Of a stretch of 64,000 bases of DNA, positions 30,024 to 39,555 are shown piece after piece. The notes beneath the pieces are model-generated. The model did not search any database. It had not been told where the DNA came from and saw only the letters and a program-made list of their open reading frames with translations. The translations under genes and the position numbers were made by a program. How positions within the stretch are numbered: position 1 is the stretch's first letter; each line of letters starts with the position of its first letter. The DNA is from Actinacidiphila guanduensis (GTDB taxonomy: Bacteria > Actinomycetota > Actinomycetes > Streptomycetales > Streptomycetaceae), in the NCBI RefSeq assembly GCF_900103985.1, contig NZ_FNIE01000007.1, positions 398,704 through 462,703 on the forward strand, read 5' to 3'.

Positions 30024-31181
30024 TCAGCCGCCCGACGTCTCCGACTCCGCATCCGCGGACAGCGCGGCGCACTCGTACGGGTCCTCCAGCCAGCCGTCCG
30101 GCAGGACGACCCGCCCGCCCGCGGCCGTCCGCCCCCGCGGCCCGTCGGCGTGGGCCGGCCACGGCTGCGCGGGGTCGATCAGCGCCAGCTGCTCGTCGAG
30201 TTCGGCGAGCGAGGACGCGGTGGCGAGCGCGCGCCGCAGTTCGGAGCCCACGGCGAAGCCCTTGGTGTACCAGGAGACGTGCTTGCGGAAGTCGATCACG
30301 CCGCGCGCCTCGTCGCCGAGCCAGCGCCCGAGCAGCTCGGCGTGGCGGCGCATCACCGCGGCCACCTCGCCGAAGGCGGGCGCGTAGGGCGCCTCGCCCG
30401 AGCCGAGCGCGGCCAGGTCGCGGAAGAGCCAGGGCCGCCCGAGGCAGCCGCGGCCGACCACGACCCCGTCGCACCCCGTCTCGCGCATCATCCGCTCGGC
30501 GTCGGCCGCGGACCAGATGTCGCCGTTGCCGAGCACCGGGATCTCCGGGACGTGCTCCTTCAGCCGCGCGATGGCCTCCCAGTCGGCGGTGCCGCCGTAG
30601 TGCTGGGCGGCGGTGCGGCCGTGCAGGGCGACGGCGCTGACGCCCTCCTCCACGGCGATCCGGCCGGCGTCCAGGTAGGTGAGGTGGTCGTCGTCGATGC
30701 CCTTGCGCATCTTGATGGTGACCGGCAGGTCGCCGGCCGCGGCCACCGCCTCGCGGAGCAGCGCCCGCAGCAGCGGCCGCTTGTAGGGCAGCGCGGAGCC
30801 GCCGCCCTTGCGGGTCACCTTCGGCACCGGGCAGCCGAAGTTGAGGTCGATGTGGTCGGCCAGGTCCTCGTCCACGATCATCCGCACCGCCTTGCCGACG
30901 GTCGCGGGGTCGACGCCGTACAGCTGGATCGAGCGCGGGGTCTCGCTCGCGTCGAAGTGGATGAGCTGCATCGTCTTCTCGTTGCGCTCCACCAGCGCCC
31001 GCGTGGTGATCATCTCGCTGACGAAGAGTCCCTTGCCGCCGGAGAACTCGCGGCACAGCGTGCGGAAGGGCGCGTTGGTGATGCCCGCCATGGGGGCGAG
31101 CACCACCGGCGGCCACACGGTGTGCGGGCCGATCCGGAGCGCTCCGGGCGCGGGCGGGGCCAGGGTGGCGTCAGCGGTCAT
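30024..31181 (-). CDS. dusB: tRNA-dihydrouridine synthase B
   Basis: 385 residues from ATG 31181 (ATG 31190 is also possible; neither has a clear ribosome site). VLAPMAGITNAPFR is the FMN-binding start of the TIM barrel, and LNFGCPVPKVTRKGGGSAL contains the catalytic Cys. It reduces specific uridines in tRNA to dihydrouridine with FMN/NADPH. It is divergent from the MFS gene at 31281. The C-terminal 40 residues are variable. Confidence 0.95.
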   Translation of the reverse strand: MTADATLAPPAPGALRIGPHTVWPPVVLAPMAGITNAPFRTLCREFSGGKGLFVSEMITTRALVERNEKTMQLIHFDASETPRSIQLYGVDPATVGKAVRMIVDEDLADHIDLNFGCPVPKVTRKGGGSALPYKRPLLRALLREAVAAAGDLPVTIKMRKGIDDDHLTYLDAGRIAVEEGVSAVALHGRTAAQHYGGTADWEAIARLKEHVPEIPVLGNGDIWSAADAERMMRETGCDGVVVGRGCLGRPWLFRDLAALGSGEAPYAPAFGEVAAVMRRHAELLGRWLGDEARGVIDFRKHVSWYTKGFAVGSELRRALATASSLAELDEQLALIDPAQPWPAHADGPRGRTAAGGRVVLPDGWLEDPYECAALSADAESETSGG

Positions 31182-31280
31182 GGGGCCCATTGTCGCCCAC
31201 CGCCGGAAGACGCCGGGACATTTGGTTGTACAGTATTAACGATTACACGGACAGAAGAGACATCCCAGGAGCCCCGCCCT

Positions 31281-32702
31281 ATGCCAGAGTTGTCCTACCG
31301 CCGACGCATGCTCGTCCTGGCCATCTGCTGTTCGAGCCTGCTGATCGTCAGCCTCGACAACACGATCCTCAACGTGGCGCTGCCGTCGATGCAGAAGGAC
31401 TTCCACTCCGGCCTGGCGGGTCTGCAGTGGACGATCGACGCCTACCTGGTGGTGCTCGCCTCGCTGCTGCTCCTCGCCGGCTCCACCGCCGACCGGATCG
31501 GGCGGCGCCGGGTCTTCCAGACCGGGCTGGTGATCTTCACCGCGGGCTCGTTGCTGTGCAGCCTCGCGCCCGGCCTCGGCTGGCTGATCGCCTTCCGGAT
31601 GGTGCAGGCCGTGGGCGGCTCGATGCTCAACCCGGTGGCGATGTCGATCATCACCAACACCTTCTCCGACCCGCGCGAGCGGGCCCGCGCGATCGGCGCG
31701 TGGGGCGGGGTGGTCGGCATCAGCATGGCGGCCGGGCCGATCGTCGGCGGGGCGCTGGTGCAGTCGGTGGGCTGGCGGTCGATCTTCTGGATCAACGTAC
31801 CGGTGGGCCTGGCCGCGCTCGTGCTCACCGCCCGCTTCGTGCCCGAGTCGCGGGCACCGCGGGCCCGCCGGGTGGACCCGCTCGGCCAGGTCCTGGTGAT
31901 CGTGCTGCTGGGCGCGCTGACGTACGGGATCATCGAGGGCTCGGGCGCGGGCTGGGGCTCGCCGCTGATCGTGGGCTGCTTCACGGTGGCGGTGGCCGCG
32001 GTGGTGGCGCTGGCGACCTACGAGCGGCGCCGCGTCGACCCGCTGATCGACGTGCGTTTCTTCCGCAGCGTCCCGTTCAGCGGCGCCACGCTCATCGCGG
32101 TGGCCGGGCTCGCCTCGCTCGGCGGCTTCCTCTTCCTCAACACGCTCTACCTGCAGAACGAACGGGGCCTGTCGGCGCTGGACGCCGGCCTCTACATGCT
32201 GCCGATGGCGGCGATGTGCCTGATCTTCGCGCCGATCTCGGGACGGCTGGTGGGCACGCGCGGGCCGCGGCTGCCGCTGGTGCTCGCCGGGGTGGGGCTG
32301 ACCGCGAGCGGGGTGCTCTTCGCGGCCTTCGACGCGCAGTCCTCCAACACGCTGCTGTTCACCTCGTACGTCCTCTTCGGCATCGGTTTCGGCCTTGTCA
32401 ACGCGCCGATCACCAACACCGCCGTCTCGGGGATGCCGCGCGAGCAGGCCGGCGTGGCCGCCGCGGTGGCCTCCACCAGCCGGCAGGTGGGCCAGTCGCT
32501 GGGTGTCGCGGTGCTCGGCGCGGCCCTCGCCGCGGGACTGCACCAGGGCGCTTGGTGGATCATTACCGGATGCGGGGTCGGCGTCCTCGGCCTCGGAGTG
32601 CTCACCACGGGACGGTGGGCCCGCGCAACGGCGGAACGGACGGCCTCGGCGCTGATGGCGCCCGAGCCGGAGCAGGACAAGGTGGCGGTGAGAGCGTCAT
32701 GA
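31281..32702 (+). CDS. MFS efflux transporter, DHA2 type
   Basis: 473 residues with about 14 membrane segments. CCSSLLIVSLDNTILNVALP gives the DHA2 start, and DRIGRRRVF is the MFS motif A. Likely a drug:H+ antiporter. Its ATGA overlap with the following MarR gene shows translational coupling, and regulator-pump pairs of this kind are commonly autoregulated. The comparatively AT-rich stretch upstream (31221-31250, TTGGTTGTACAGTATTAACG) is the only promoter candidate and may contain the MarR site; note TGTACAG recurs in the operators at 34000. Confidence 0.92.
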   Translation: MPELSYRRRMLVLAICCSSLLIVSLDNTILNVALPSMQKDFHSGLAGLQWTIDAYLVVLASLLLLAGSTADRIGRRRVFQTGLVIFTAGSLLCSLAPGLGWLIAFRMVQAVGGSMLNPVAMSIITNTFSDPRERARAIGAWGGVVGISMAAGPIVGGALVQSVGWRSIFWINVPVGLAALVLTARFVPESRAPRARRVDPLGQVLVIVLLGALTYGIIEGSGAGWGSPLIVGCFTVAVAAVVALATYERRRVDPLIDVRFFRSVPFSGATLIAVAGLASLGGFLFLNTLYLQNERGLSALDAGLYMLPMAAMCLIFAPISGRLVGTRGPRLPLVLAGVGLTASGVLFAAFDAQSSNTLLFTSYVLFGIGFGLVNAPITNTAVSGMPREQAGVAAAVASTSRQVGQSLGVAVLGAALAAGLHQGAWWIITGCGVGVLGLGVLTTGRWARATAERTASALMAPEPEQDKVAVRAS

Positions 32703-33148
32703 GTACGACCTCGGGTACGCAGGCGGCCCCGGTGGCCGCGATGGACGGGCCGGCCGAGCGGGTCTGGAACAACCTGCGCGCGCTCGTCCTGGAGCAGAAC
32801 GAGCGGCGCAAGGAGACGGCCGAGGCACTCGGGATGAGCTTCTTCCGGGTCAAGGCGCTGCGGAGGATCGCCGCGCACCCCTCGAAGATGTCCGAACTCG
32901 CCGCGGAGCTGGCCTGCGACCGGCCCTACCTCACGCTTGTCGTGGACGATCTGGAGAGCCGGGGGCTGGTGGAGCGGCACCAGCATCCCGCGGACCGCCG
33001 CTGCAAGATCGTCTCGGCCACCCCCGCCGGCCACGAAGTGGCCGCCCGGGCGAACGAGATCCTGGGCACCCCGCCGCCGGCCCTGCGGGAGTTGCCCGCG
33101 GAGGACCTGGCGGTCCTGGACCGCATCGTCTCCCAGCTCCTCGCGTAG
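32699..33148 (+). CDS. MarR-family regulator paired with MFS pump
   Basis: 149 residues. Winged-helix core about 40-110, with FFRVKALRRIAAHPSKMSEL and the wing residues HPADRRCKIVSATPAG (the DxR wing). Overlaps the pump gene by ATGA. Most likely regulates its own operon in response to a pump substrate. There is a 165-bp gap to the next gene with nothing recognisable. Confidence 0.92.
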   Translation: MSTTSGTQAAPVAAMDGPAERVWNNLRALVLEQNERRKETAEALGMSFFRVKALRRIAAHPSKMSELAAELACDRPYLTLVVDDLESRGLVERHQHPADRRCKIVSATPAGHEVAARANEILGTPPPALRELPAEDLAVLDRIVSQLLA

Positions 33149-33312
33149 CGCTTCCCGCGGCGCGGATTCCCGCTGTAGGGCTCCCCGCCGCTGCCGCCTG
33201 CGGCCCGCCCCGGGTTGGGCGTGCCCGTGACGGGCTTGCCCTTCGAGCGAAACGGCCGGCACCGAAGGAGCCCTGCGCGGGTGCGGGTGGGCATCGACAG
33301 ACCACCGGGCGT

Positions 33313-33966
33313 TCAGCCCACAGCGACGGTGGCACCGGTGGTCAAGCGGGTGTAGGGGGCGCCGATGCCCGGGCCGTGCTCGCCGAGCAGTCCGCCGACC
33401 ATGGCTGTGCCGGTGTCGTTCAGGGCGCCGTCGTGGATGGCGTAGGCGTGATGGGGGGCGATCTCCCGGACGTAGTCGACCAGGTGGCCGATGGTGGACC
33501 AGGGGGCATGCACCGGGAGCAGCAGGGCCTCCAGGCCCGGCAGGCCCGGCCGGTCCGGAACGGTCAGTGCGTCGCCGGGGTGGAACACGCGGCCGTCGAC
33601 CAGGAAGCCGATGTTGGCGATGCGCGGGATGTCGGGGTGGATCACCGCGTGCCAGGCGCCGTACACCTGGATCTCGAAGCCCGCGGCAGTGAAGGCATCA
33701 CCTTCCCCGACGCGGTGCACCCGGTTGCCGAGGCCCTCGAGCCGGGCGGCCACCGCGGTGTTCGTCCAGATCTCCAGGGCTGGGTCGGCTGCTGCGGCGG
33801 CGCGCAGCGCGGACTCGGAGAAGTGGTCGAAGTGCTCGTGCGTGACCAGGACGGCGGAGGCCCCGTTCAGGGCCGCCGGGTCGGTGAGGCCACCGGGGTC
33901 GATGACGAGACGGCGGTCGTCCTGGTCCAGTCGGACGCAGGCGTGTCCGTATTTGGTGAGCTGCAT
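33313..33966 (-). CDS. MBL-fold metal-dependent hydrolase (UlaG-like)
   Basis: 217 residues. VTHEHFDHFS is the metallo-beta-lactamase HxHxDH zinc motif. HAVIHPDIPRIANIGFLVDG and FHPGDAL supply the downstream ligands. UlaG-like proteins hydrolyse lactones or phosphodiesters, so the substrate is open. Divergent from the MarR gene at 34044 with shared palindromic operators, so probably its target. Confidence 0.9.
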   Translation of the reverse strand: MQLTKYGHACVRLDQDDRRLVIDPGGLTDPAALNGASAVLVTHEHFDHFSESALRAAAAADPALEIWTNTAVAARLEGLGNRVHRVGEGDAFTAAGFEIQVYGAWHAVIHPDIPRIANIGFLVDGRVFHPGDALTVPDRPGLPGLEALLLPVHAPWSTIGHLVDYVREIAPHHAYAIHDGALNDTGTAMVGGLLGEHGPGIGAPYTRLTTGATVAVG

Positions 33967-33998
33967 GAAGACCTCGCCGGTTCGCCGAAGGAACTATC

Positions 33999-34026
33999 TA
34001 CAGCCTAACTGTACAGCACTGCTGTA
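33999..34026. promoter_or_regulatory. Two overlapping palindromic operators
   Basis: TACAGCCTAACTGTA (33999-34013) has 5-bp arms; TACAGCACTGCTGTA (34012-34026) is a perfect 15-bp palindrome around a central C. They share two bases. They lie in the 77-bp gap between the divergent MBL hydrolase and MarR genes. Binding of the MarR-type protein is inferred. Confidence 0.75.
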
Positions 34027-34043
34027 TAACGTAGACTCTCTCA

Positions 34044-34472
34044 ATGGAAGAGAGCCGCCGGCTGGCCGAGGACCTGCGCGCAGCCGTAGGTCAGCTGGTA
34101 CGAAGCACGAAGCAGAACCTGGGAACGATGCCCGACGCGGAAGCCGCCGTCCTGGGCCTTCTCGACCGCGACGGCCCGCGGACCATCGCCGAACTCGCTC
34201 AAACCCGCGGAGTGCGGCACCAATCGGCGGCCAGAACGGTCAAGGAGCTGGCCCTGACCGGCTTTGTCGCCACCCGGCCCCATCCCACCGACGGCCGCAA
34301 GCTCCTGGTCCATATCACCCCGGCCGGCCGGACGGCTCTGGAGCGGGAACGACAGGCGCGCGCCGACGTGCTGGCGGATGCGATCGACAGGACGCTGACC
34401 GCCCGGGAACGCGACGAACTACGGCGCGGTGTCGAACTGCTGGTACGCCTCGGCGCCCGGATCCGCGCCTGA
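34044..34472 (+). CDS. MarR-family regulator
   Basis: 142 residues. Winged helix with TIAELAQTRGVRHQSAARTVKEL and the wing HPTDGRKLLVHITPAG. Divergent from the MBL-fold hydrolase gene. The two palindromes just upstream of its start would allow it to repress both genes. Ligand unknown. Confidence 0.93.
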   Translation: MEESRRLAEDLRAAVGQLVRSTKQNLGTMPDAEAAVLGLLDRDGPRTIAELAQTRGVRHQSAARTVKELALTGFVATRPHPTDGRKLLVHITPAGRTALERERQARADVLADAIDRTLTARERDELRRGVELLVRLGARIRA

Positions 34473-34644
34473 CCCCCGCACGTCACTGCGACCTCCGGCG
34501 GGCCGAACCCTCCCGCACGTGCCCAATCGCAGGGCAGGCCCGGGCAGGCCGCCGGTCAGGCGGCAATCCGTACCGGCCGCCCACCCCATACGCTGGGAGG
34601 ACACGGCAGGGCGCGAGGCCCGGCCCCTCGGAGAGGAACACGGC

Positions 34645-35139
34645 ATGGTGGCCGGCCCCCTGCACACGTACTCCACCGAGCTGACCTGGACCGGAAACCT
34701 CGGCACCGGTACGGACTCGTACAAGTCCTACAAGCGCACGCACGAGGTGTCCGTGCCCGGGCTGCCGACCATCGAGGGCTCCTCCGACCCGCACTTCCAC
34801 GGCGACGCCGACCGCTGGAACCCCGAGCAACTGCTGCTCGCCGCGCTCTCCCAATGCCACCTGCTGAGCTACCTGCACGCGTGCGCGGTCGGCGGGGTGG
34901 TCGTCACCGCCTACACCGACCGGGCGAGCGGGGTCCTGGAGGTCACCCGCGACGGCGGCGGGCACTTCATCGAGGCGGTGCTGCGGCCCGCGGTGACCGT
35001 GGCCGAACCGGCGATGGCCGAGAAGGCGATCGCACTCCACGAGCAGGCCCACCGGCTGTGCTTCATCGCCGCCTCGGTGAACTTCCCCGTCCGGCACGAG
35101 CCGACAGTGGTCGCGCTCGGTCAGGAGAATCGCGTCTGA
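34645..35139 (+). CDS. OsmC-family peroxiredoxin-like protein
   Basis: 164 residues. NPEQLLLAALSQCHLLSYLHA contains the first catalytic-type Cys and HRLCFIAASVNFPV the second, the OsmC/Ohr pair that reduces organic hydroperoxides. A GAGAGGAACACGGC ribosome region precedes ATG 34645. Likely thiol-based cytoplasmic detoxification. Not clearly linked to its neighbours. Confidence 0.92.
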   Translation: MVAGPLHTYSTELTWTGNLGTGTDSYKSYKRTHEVSVPGLPTIEGSSDPHFHGDADRWNPEQLLLAALSQCHLLSYLHACAVGGVVVTAYTDRASGVLEVTRDGGGHFIEAVLRPAVTVAEPAMAEKAIALHEQAHRLCFIAASVNFPVRHEPTVVALGQENRV

Positions 35140-35176
35140 GAGCCGGCCCCCGCCGCCCCGCGGCGAGCCGCCGCGG

Positions 35177-36097
35177 TCAACCTTCCACCGGCACCGGGCG
35201 GTTGCGCAGCCGCCGCAGCATCCGCGCGTCCTGGAAACCGACCGCGCGCGCCGCGGACTCCACCGTGCTGCCCTGACCGATGAGGTGTTCGGCCCGCTCC
35301 ACCCGCAGCTCCTGCTGGTAGCGCAGCGGGGTGAGGCCGGTGGCGGCGGTGAAGCGCCGGGTGAGGGTGCGTTCGCTCAGGCCCGCGGCGGCCGCGAGGT
35401 CGGCGAGGGCGAGCCGCTCGCCGAACCGGGTGTCGATGAGGTCCTGCACGCGGTGCACGCTGTCGCTGAGGTGTGCGCGGTGCCGCAGCATCGCGCTGGT
35501 CTGCTGCTCGTCGCCGTTGCGGCGGGCGTAGACGACCATCTCGCGGGCCACGCGGGCGGCGGCGCCGGGGCCGTGCCGCACGGCGACCAGGTGCAGGGCG
35601 AGGTCGATGCCGCTGGCGATACCGGCCGAGGTGATCACCCGCCCGTCGACCACGTAGAGGACGTCGCGGACGACGGTGGCGCGCGGGTAGCGGGCGGCGA
35701 GTTCGTCCTGCACGTCGTGGTGGGTGGTGCAGCGGCGGCCGTCGAGCAGCCCGGCCCGGCCGAGCGCGTCGGCGCCCGCGCACACGCTGGCGACGGTGCC
35801 GCCCGCGTCGTGGTGCGCCCGCAGGGCCCGCAGGGTGGCGGCGGCGATGGGCGCGCTGCCGTGCAGGACCGGCGCGCGCCAGCCGGGCACGAGGACCATG
35901 TCGTCGGGGCCCAGGCGCGGCCAGTGCGGGGAGGCGTGCAGCCGCAGGCCCTGGGCGGTGGGGACCTCGGGCTGCTCGGCGACGTAGTCCAGCGCGTAGC
36001 CGAGGCCGTGGTCGGCGGCGGTGGAGAAGACCTGCGCCGGTCCCGCGAGGTCGAGCAGGTGCACCCGCGGGACGAGCAGGAAGACCACCCGGGTCAC
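35177..36097 (-). CDS. GlxA-family regulator: DJ-1/PfpI domain plus AraC HTH
   Basis: 306 residues from GTG 36097, overlapping the isochorismatase stop by GTGA. Residues about 1-170 form a DJ-1/PfpI amidotransferase-like domain (FLLVPRVHLLDLAGPAQVF; VCAGADALGRAGLLDG has the nucleophile-elbow Cys). Residues about 205-300 are an AraC HTH with the typical GLSERTLTRRFTAATGLTPL. Regulates transcription in response to an unknown ligand. Operon with 36094-36765. Confidence 0.92.
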   Translation of the reverse strand: MTRVVFLLVPRVHLLDLAGPAQVFSTAADHGLGYALDYVAEQPEVPTAQGLRLHASPHWPRLGPDDMVLVPGWRAPVLHGSAPIAAATLRALRAHHDAGGTVASVCAGADALGRAGLLDGRRCTTHHDVQDELAARYPRATVVRDVLYVVDGRVITSAGIASGIDLALHLVAVRHGPGAAARVAREMVVYARRNGDEQQTSAMLRHRAHLSDSVHRVQDLIDTRFGERLALADLAAAAGLSERTLTRRFTAATGLTPLRYQQELRVERAEHLIGQGSTVESAARAVGFQDARMLRRLRNRPVPVEG

Positions 36098-36765
36098 GAT
36101 CCGGTCAGCTCCTCGACGGTGGCGACGGTGGCGAAGCGCCCGGCCAGAGCGTACCGCGTGCGCTCCAGGACGGCGGCCGGCTGGAGCGTGCGGGGGTCGG
36201 CGAGCACCTGTGCGAAGGGGCGTTCGGCGGGGGCGCCGGGGTGCGGGATCGGCTCGGTGGCGGTGGCGTCGATGACGAAGGTGACGTCGTAGCCGAGGTC
36301 GGAGGCGAGCCGGGTGGTGGTCTCCACGCACTGCTCGGTGCGGACGCCGCAGGTCAGCAGCTTGCGCACGCCGCGCTCCGTGAGGAGCTGCTGGAGGTTG
36401 GTGGTGGTGAACGCGTTGTGCGCGGTCTTGGTGAGCACCGGCTCGCCCTCGGCCGCGGCCAGCGGCTCGATCAGCCGGACATGGCCCAGCGCGGGGTCGA
36501 AGACGGTGCCGGTGCCCGGCTCGGCGTGCAGCACCCACACCACGAGGTCGCCGCGGCCGCGCGCGTGGGCCACGAGCCGGGCGACCTTGGCGGCCACGTC
36601 GGGGTCGGAGGCGGCCTGCCAGCTCTCGCGCTGCCGGAAGGACTCCTGCACGTCGATGACGAGGAGAGCGGTGCCGGTGGCAGGGGTCTCAACCGGGGCC
36701 GCAGCGGGGGCGTCAAGAGGGGCCGCGGAAGGAACCTGGGCGGAAGCCGGGGAGGAAGAGGTCAT
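36094..36765 (-). CDS. Isochorismatase-family cysteine hydrolase
   Basis: 223 residues. After a Pro/Ala-rich N-terminal tail of about 30 residues, LLVIDVQESF (catalytic Asp), LTKTAHNAF (Lys) and LTCGVRTEQCVETT (Cys) give the D-K-C triad. Family enzymes hydrolyse amides or vinyl ethers (nicotinamidase, isochorismatase and relatives). First gene of an operon with a GlxA regulator, which is a frequent pairing. Substrate not inferable. Confidence 0.9.
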   Translation of the reverse strand: MTSSSPASAQVPSAAPLDAPAAAPVETPATGTALLVIDVQESFRQRESWQAASDPDVAAKVARLVAHARGRGDLVVWVLHAEPGTGTVFDPALGHVRLIEPLAAAEGEPVLTKTAHNAFTTTNLQQLLTERGVRKLLTCGVRTEQCVETTTRLASDLGYDVTFVIDATATEPIPHPGAPAERPFAQVLADPRTLQPAAVLERTRYALAGRFATVATVEELTGS

Positions 36766-36957
36766 GACCTGATCGTGACCCGTGGCCGCCCCGCGGGACC
36801 AGGCACGATCGGGTTCGGCGGCGGACCGATCCGGTCACGCGGCCCCGGGGCGGTGAGCGCGGCTCACACTGCCCGCCGCCCGGCGATGAGCGCACCGTTG
36901 CCCTCGGGAAACGGCGGGGATGTGCCGGGGTAACAGCGCGCGCACACGCTGTGGGGC

Positions 36958-39555
36958 ATGGACGGCATGGACAACCCCACCCCCGGCGCGGCCCGGCCCG
37001 CCCCGCAGCCCGCCCCCGCGCCGACGATCGTGCTGGTCGGCCACGGGATGGTCGGGCAGCGCTTCCTGGAGGCGCTCGCCGACCGCGGGGTCGCCGGGCG
37101 CGCCCGGGTCGTGGTGCTCTGCGAGGAGCCCCGCCCGGCCTACGACCGCGTCCACCTGACCTCGTACTTCTCCGCGGGGGCGCGCCCGGACGACCTCGCC
37201 CTGGTGCCGGAGGGCTTCATGGCCCGGTACGGCATCGAGCTGCACCTGGGCGACCCGGCGGTCGCGGTGGACCGCGCCGCCCGTACGGTGACGGCCCGTT
37301 CGGGCCTGGTCGTCCGCTACGACACCCTGGTGCTGGCCACCGGCTCCTACCCCTTCGTGCCGCCCGTGCCGGGCCGAGACGCCGAGGGCTGCTTCGTGTA
37401 CCGCACGATCGAGGACCTGCTGGCCATCGAGGCGTACGCGGCCGGCGCCCGCACCGGCACCGTGGTCGGCGGCGGGTTGCTCGGCCTGGAGGCGGCGGGC
37501 GCCCTGAAGGGCCTCGGCCTGCGGACGCACGTGGTGGAGTTCGCGCCGCGGCTGATGCCGGTGCAGGTGGACGAGGGCGGCGGCAAGGCGCTGCGGCGGA
37601 CCGTCGAAGCGCTGGGCGTGCAGGTCCACACCGGCGTCGGCACCCAGGAGATCACCGCGGGGCCCGACGGCAAGGTCGCCGCCATGGCGCTGTCCGACGG
37701 CTCCGAACTCCCCACGGACCTCGTGGTGTTCTCCGCCGGGGTGCGGCCGCGCGACGAGCTGGCGCGCGCCTGCGGCCTGCCGGTCGGCGAGCGCGGCGGC
37801 ATCGTCGTGGACGCCGCCTGCCGCACCGCCGACCCCGCCGTCTACGCCATCGGCGAGTGCGCGCTCGCCGCCGACGGGCGGGTCTACGGGCTGGTCGCGC
37901 CCGGCTACGAGATGGCCGAGGCGGCCGCCGCCGGCATCGCGGGCGCCGAGGCGTCCTTCACCGGCGCCGACCTGTCCACGAAGCTGAAGCTGCTCGGCGT
38001 GGACGTGGCGAGCTTCGGCGACGCGCACGGCGCCGCCGAGGGCTGCCTCGACGTGCTCTACTCCGACCCGCGGGCCGGGATCTACCGCAAGCTGGTCGTC
38101 GCGCCGGACGGCACACTGCTCGGCGGTGTGCTCGTCGGCGACGTGGAGTCCTACGGGGTGCTGCGGCCGCTGACCGGCACGGTGCCGCCCGTCGCCCCCG
38201 AGCACCTGGTGCTGCCGGCCGGCGCGGGCGCGCCGGTGGCGTTCGGCCCGGCCGCGCTGCCGGACGCCGCGGTGATCTGCAGCTGCCACAACGTCGCCAA
38301 GGGCGCGATCCGGGCCGCCGTCGCCGAGCAGGGCTGCACCACCGCCGCCGAGGTGGGCCGCTGCACCCGGGCCGGCACCGGCTGCGGCTCGTGCGCGAAG
38401 GTCCTCGGGCAGCTGGTGGACACCGAGTTGGCAGCCGCGGGCATCGCCGTCGACAAGGGCCTGTGCCGCTGCTTCGCGCAGACGCGGGCCGAATTGTACG
38501 AGACGGTGCTCGCGCTGCGGATCACCTCCTACCGCGAACTGCTCGACCGCCACGGCCGCCCCGAGGCGCGCGGCGGCGAGGGCTGCGAGGTGTGCAAACC
38601 CACGGTCGCCTCGATCCTCGCCTCGCTCGCCCCGACGATCGGCCTGAGCGGCCACGTCCTGGACGCCGGACAGGCCGCGCTGCAGGACACCAACGACCAC
38701 TTCCTGGCCAACATGCAGAAGAACGGCTCCTATTCGGTGGTGCCGCGCATCCCCGGCGGCGAGATCACCCCGGAGAAGCTCATCGTCATCGGCGAGGTGG
38801 CCCGCGACTTCGGCCTCTACACGAAGATCACCGGCGGCCAGCGGATCGACCTGTTCGGCGCCCGCGTCGAGCAACTGCCGCGGATCTGGGCCCGGCTGGT
38901 GGCCGCCGGATTCGAGTCCGGCCACGCCTACGGCAAGGCGCTGCGGACCGTGAAGTCCTGTGTGGGCAGCGCCTGGTGCCGCTACGGGGTGCAGGACAGC
39001 GTGCGGATGGCGATCGACCTGGAACTGCGCTACCGCGGTCTGCGCTCGCCGCACAAGCTGAAGTCGGCCGTCTCCGGCTGCGCCCGGGAGTGCGCGGAGG
39101 CGCAGTCCAAGGACTTCGGGGTGATCGCCACCGCCGCCGGCTGGAACCTCTACGTCGGCGGCAACGGCGGCGCCACCCCGCGCCACGCCGACCTGCTCGC
39201 CAAGGACCTCTCCGACGCCGAACTGGTGCGGCTGATCGACCGGTTCCTGATGTTCTACATCCGCACCGCCGAGCGCCTGGAGCGCACCAGTGTCTGGCTG
39301 GAGCGCATCGGCCTGGACCACGTGCGGGACGTCGTGGTGCACGACTCGCTGGGCATCTGCGCCGAGTTGGAGCAGCTGATGGCCGACCACGTGGCCGGCT
39401 ACCGCGACGAGTGGGCCGACACCCTGGACGACCCCGAGCGGCTGCGCCGGTTCGTCTCCTTCGTCAACGCGCCCGACACGCCCGACCCGACGGTCCGCTT
39501 CGTCCCCGAACGCGGCCAGATCAAGCCCCTGCTGCCCCTGACGGTGATCTCATGA
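36958..39555 (+). CDS. nirB: Assimilatory nitrite reductase (NAD(P)H), large subunit
   Basis: 865 residues. An N-terminal pyridine-nucleotide disulfide oxidoreductase part (FAD/NAD(P)H, about 20-330) is followed by a BFD-like [2Fe-2S] region with CSCHNVAKGAI and TGCGSCAKV, then the sulfite/nitrite reductase domain. TVKSCVGSAWCRYG and SGCARECAEA provide the four Cys of the siroheme/[4Fe-4S] centre. It reduces nitrite to ammonium in the cytoplasm. Overlaps nirD by ATGA. Confidence 0.97.
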   Translation: MDGMDNPTPGAARPAPQPAPAPTIVLVGHGMVGQRFLEALADRGVAGRARVVVLCEEPRPAYDRVHLTSYFSAGARPDDLALVPEGFMARYGIELHLGDPAVAVDRAARTVTARSGLVVRYDTLVLATGSYPFVPPVPGRDAEGCFVYRTIEDLLAIEAYAAGARTGTVVGGGLLGLEAAGALKGLGLRTHVVEFAPRLMPVQVDEGGGKALRRTVEALGVQVHTGVGTQEITAGPDGKVAAMALSDGSELPTDLVVFSAGVRPRDELARACGLPVGERGGIVVDAACRTADPAVYAIGECALAADGRVYGLVAPGYEMAEAAAAGIAGAEASFTGADLSTKLKLLGVDVASFGDAHGAAEGCLDVLYSDPRAGIYRKLVVAPDGTLLGGVLVGDVESYGVLRPLTGTVPPVAPEHLVLPAGAGAPVAFGPAALPDAAVICSCHNVAKGAIRAAVAEQGCTTAAEVGRCTRAGTGCGSCAKVLGQLVDTELAAAGIAVDKGLCRCFAQTRAELYETVLALRITSYRELLDRHGRPEARGGEGCEVCKPTVASILASLAPTIGLSGHVLDAGQAALQDTNDHFLANMQKNGSYSVVPRIPGGEITPEKLIVIGEVARDFGLYTKITGGQRIDLFGARVEQLPRIWARLVAAGFESGHAYGKALRTVKSCVGSAWCRYGVQDSVRMAIDLELRYRGLRSPHKLKSAVSGCARECAEAQSKDFGVIATAAGWNLYVGGNGGATPRHADLLAKDLSDAELVRLIDRFLMFYIRTAERLERTSVWLERIGLDHVRDVVVHDSLGICAELEQLMADHVAGYRDEWADTLDDPERLRRFVSFVNAPDTPDPTVRFVPERGQIKPLLPLTVIS

